From the NCBI RefSeq assembly GCF_042665195.1, contig NZ_JBHTBW010000011.1:1-52693 (forward strand): 52,693 nucleotides of DNA, written 5' to 3'. The notes below the pieces were generated by a model that saw only the letters and a program-made list of their open reading frames with translations, was not told the origin of the DNA and made no database searches. Of the stretch, positions 50,903-52,693 are shown piece by piece. How positions within the stretch are numbered: the first letter of the stretch is position 1; each line of letters begins with the position of its first letter. This stretch comes from Laceyella putida (GTDB lineage: Bacteria > Bacillota > Bacilli > Thermoactinomycetales > Thermoactinomycetaceae). A program made the position numbers and the translations under genes.

Positions 50903-51070
50903 CATCGTCGAGCCTTGTAAACAGTGCGTTTTGGTGTATACGGGGTGGTACCGAATCGTCTATTCCACTTCTACTCACTATTGGAAAAGGTGAATATGCT
51001 TCCGTTTTAGGTTACATACTTCCACCGTCCACAGCCCGGATATCATACGAGCATGCCGGGCGCACACACA

Positions 51071-51099
51071 AGCCCCCGTTTCATCGCGAAACGGGGGCT
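51071..51099. terminator. Intrinsic terminator for the secreted duplicated-domain gene
   Basis: AGCCCCCGTTTC and GAAACGGGGGCT form a perfect 12-bp stem with a 5-nt loop, 17 bp past the stop of the minus-strand gene. The following T-content is modest (TTGTGTG). Confidence 0.8.
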
Positions 51100-51115
51100 G
51101 CTTGTTAAATTCTCT

Positions 51116-51889
51116 TCAGTTTTGATCTTGGTTCTGGTCTTGGAATTGGCTACGCCAGTTTTTCACTTCCTGTTGGAGCAGGTCTTGGAGTTGTTTGTGG
51201 GCTTCGTCCGCTTTGGATTTGTCTACATGGAGGGCTTGGGCCACTTCATCCCACGTTTTCTTCTGTACCTTTAAAGCCAGGACGTCTTCGTAGCTCTTGC
51301 CACTTGCTTTGGAAAGAACGGCCGCCGCCACGGCTCCTTCCGGATGGACGTGCGAGTGGTAAAGGGCATTTTGGATGTCTGCCGGAGTGCGTCCCAGATA
51401 TTTAGCCAAGACATCAAACATCACGGCTGGATGGTTTTTCAGGAAATAGAGTTTCCAGTTGACGCCAGGGAAGCGTTTTTTTAACTCCTGCCACACGTCT
51501 TCCTTCTTCAGCTGATACGTGGACAGCACCTCTTGCCAGCTCTGTTTGGACTTGATGGTAGAGATCACATTTGTTAGGGAATGGTTGCTCTTCTTGGCAA
51601 TCACTGCGACCACCGCCAGCTGACGCGGCGGAATCATTTCCTGCTGCATGATCTTTTTCACATCTTCCGACTTCATGCCGAGATAGGTGCCAATTCTCTC
51701 AAGCAGTTTTTCCATGCGTTTATCTTGCACTTCTTTGTGATGCTTGAAGAAACCGGCATGCTTGAACCATCCTTTGCCCTGAAAGACGTCCTGCACGTCA
51801 GCGTAGCTCACCTGGCTCGCCCCGACGATGATGCCACCGGCGAGGCCGATGGCCGCTCCGAACGCGATGATTTTTTTGAGAGAAATCAT
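51116..51889 (-). CDS. Secreted protein with a duplicated ~75-residue helical domain
   Basis: A 257-residue exported protein: signal peptide (KKIIAFGAAIGLAGGIIVGA) cleaved near SYADV, then a basic/His/Phe-rich linker (WFKHAGFFKHHKE). Two tandem helical repeats follow at about 68-139 and 163-238. They align well: TYLGMKSEDVKKIM with KYLGRTPADIQNAL; RQLAVVAVIAKKSNHSLTNV with GAVAAAVLSKASGKSYEDV; KSKQSWQEVLSTYQL with KVQKKTWDEVAQALHV. The end is FQDQNQDQN. ATG 51889 with AAAGGGG upstream. I do not recognise a named family. It lies directly downstream of a broken histidine-kinase gene, so it may once have shared an operon with it. Confidence 0.8.
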   Translation of the reverse strand: MISLKKIIAFGAAIGLAGGIIVGASQVSYADVQDVFQGKGWFKHAGFFKHHKEVQDKRMEKLLERIGTYLGMKSEDVKKIMQQEMIPPRQLAVVAVIAKKSNHSLTNVISTIKSKQSWQEVLSTYQLKKEDVWQELKKRFPGVNWKLYFLKNHPAVMFDVLAKYLGRTPADIQNALYHSHVHPEGAVAAAVLSKASGKSYEDVLALKVQKKTWDEVAQALHVDKSKADEAHKQLQDLLQQEVKNWRSQFQDQNQDQN

Positions 51890-51969
51890 GTCCAATCCCC
51901 TTTCTGTTTTTCGGTTGTCTACAGGATATCTGGAAAGTATGACAAAACCATGATACAGATTTGACCCAA

Positions 51970-52066
51970 TCAGGAAAACGGAAGGAAGAATATGACAGCG
52001 GTGCCCCGTCCCAGCTCGCTCTCGGCGAGAATGTGGCCGCTGTGCGCCTCTATCCCTTTTCCTAAC
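51970..52066 (-). pseudogene. C-terminal scrap of a sensor histidine kinase
   Basis: The minus strand reads LGKGIEAHSGHILAESELG then RGTAVIFFLPFS and stop. This is the end of a HATPase_c domain (G2 box, IVEAHGG.I.AES..G.GT.F.F.LP). The match stops near 52066, where AT-rich sequence leading to the recombinase begins, so the kinase has lost everything else. Confidence 0.8.
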
Positions 52067-52126
52067 GAGAAAATTGTGATAGAATATTGATTAGTAAAGC
52101 TAATCGCTTCTTTTTTTCAGAATCAA

Positions 52127-52226
52127 AAGTTGCGTAAAATTATCATTTTGTGCAACTTATACATAAACCCGGAACGAAAGAATCAGGTCTCACGGAGGTG
52201 CTAAGCGTGAAAAAAGTTGCGTAAAA
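52127..52226 (+). repeat. Recombinase core-site-like inverted and direct repeats
   Basis: AAGTTGCGTAAAAT (52127-52140) and ATTTTGTGCAACTT (52145-52158) form an inverted repeat with 12 of 14 pairs and 4 nt between. The 15-mer AAAAGTTGCGTAAAA occurs at 52125-52139 and again at 52212-52226, over the start of the recombinase gene. A smaller stem GATTAG/CTAATC is at 52089-52105. One inverted pair plus a direct copy just before a tyrosine recombinase is the layout of the TnpI internal recombination site of Tn4430. The likeness is in layout; the sequences differ. Confidence 0.55.
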
Positions 52227-52693
52227 CTCATCGAGTCCTTTTTTGAGCATCTCGAACAGGAGGGAATGAGTCCAAAAACGATTCGTACGTACCAAAATAT
52301 CCTTTCGCAATTCGAAACATTCGTTACGAAAAATGGGGGTGACCTGAACAACCTCACCCGAGTCGATATTCAAAGCTATATAAATCACATGGAACAGGAG
52401 GGCAAAAAGCCATCGACGATCAACAACCACTTTGCTTGTCTGTCCTCTTTTGCTCGATTCCAGAAAAAGACATATATAATGGAAGGAATTCGTCGACCGG
52501 AGGTAAGACGCATCCAAAACATCGCGCCCAAGTCGCTGGATCGGAACGAACGGAACCGACTGTTGCGTGAAGTGGAGAGTGAGGGAAAGCTACGAAACAT
52601 CGCGATCGTTTATTTTCTTTTGTATACCGGTCTTCGCGTATCCGAACTGGTTGCCTTGAACCAAGACGATGTGACGATGGGAGAACGATCAGG
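52207..52693 (+). CDS. Tyrosine recombinase (TnpI/Xer-like), frameshifted start, cut by window end
   Basis: The GTG at 52207 has a perfect GGAGGTG site but its frame stops after five codons. Reading -1 after the A6 run (52210-52215) gives KLIESFFEHLEQEGMSPKTI, a SAM-like core-binding domain (SQFETFVTKNGGDLNNLTRV, INHMEQEGKKPSTINNHF). The catalytic domain start follows with IVYFLLYTGLRVSELVALNQ (box I Arg). The H-x-x-R and Tyr boxes lie beyond the window. The gene may be broken by a one-base loss, or use programmed -1 frameshifting on the A6 run. It sits beside core-site-like repeats and a truncated kinase. Confidence 0.8.

Overview
The window looks like the chromosome of a Gram-positive, spore-former-type Bacillota, perhaps near Thermoactinomycetaceae or Bacillales (inference only). 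The reasons are strong AGGAGG-type ribosome binding sites, frequent GTG/TTG starts, T-box leaders, a c-di-AMP (ydaO-type) riboswitch, a PerR/KatA pair with Per boxes, a Ku/ligase pair, and an anaerobic-type cobalamin cluster with a CbiH60-like fusion. No rRNA, tRNA or CRISPR array was seen.

Layout. 1-4.6 kb: a lipid-catabolism unit on the minus strand (TetR regulator, acyl-CoA dehydrogenase, SCP2-like protein, long-chain acyl-CoA ligase) with a perfect 18-bp palindrome at the dehydrogenase promoter and a terminator at the end. 4.3-8.3 kb: a frameshifted HPr-like gene, a GAF-LuxR regulator, an alpha/beta hydrolase without the usual serine nucleophile, an orphan-looking c-di-AMP riboswitch and a KdpD/USP-domain scrap. 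8.4-10.1 kb: a small helical protein overlapping an FMN glutamate-synthase-like gene. 10.2-16.3 kb: a secreted 5'-nucleotidase-type phosphatase, a frameshifted lipoprotein sugar dehydrogenase, a DUF2690-like secreted protein, a T-box leading into a truncated permease, a lysophospholipase-like hydrolase and a GH8 glycosidase relic. 16.6 kb: a tiny 48-codon gene for a highly repetitive, very basic peptide with its own hairpin, strong RBS and terminator.

17-24.3 kb: an amidohydrolase, a formate-dehydrogenase-like molybdoenzyme divergent from fdhD, an IS605/IS1341-type tnpB element (tnpB stopped by one nonsense codon), and an SRAP (YedK) gene. 24.3-36.5 kb: a long minus-strand operon preceded by a cobalamin riboswitch: cbiH(60)-cbiX-cbiJ-cbiC-cbiD-cbiET-cbiL-cbiF-cbiG-cbiA-cobO and a NiCoT cobalt/nickel permease. 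Together these supply cobalt uptake, cobalt insertion, most corrin-ring steps, a,c-amidation and adenosylation. The late nucleotide-loop genes (cbiB, cbiP, cobU, cobS) are not in the window.

37.4-39.5 kb: katA-perR with two Per boxes. 39.6-44.3 kb: an SRPBCC protein, a histidine phosphatase, a membrane-anchored helical protein and a secreted M14 carboxypeptidase. 44.4-46.8 kb: proBA under a proline-type T-box. 47-50.9 kb: a frameshifted DUF4328-like membrane protein, Ku and an ATP-dependent ligase (a minimal NHEJ pair), a MITE-like element and an acidic protein of unknown role. 51.1-52.7 kb: a secreted protein made of a duplicated ~75-residue domain, the tail of a histidine kinase, and the start of a tyrosine recombinase with core-site-like repeats just upstream.

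A theme of the window is gene decay by single-base indels, several of them in short homopolymers (near 4570, 13156, 14284, 16146, 47573, 52210), plus a nonsense codon in tnpB. Either this is a genome rich in fresh pseudogenes or the assembly carries indel errors; raw reads would decide.
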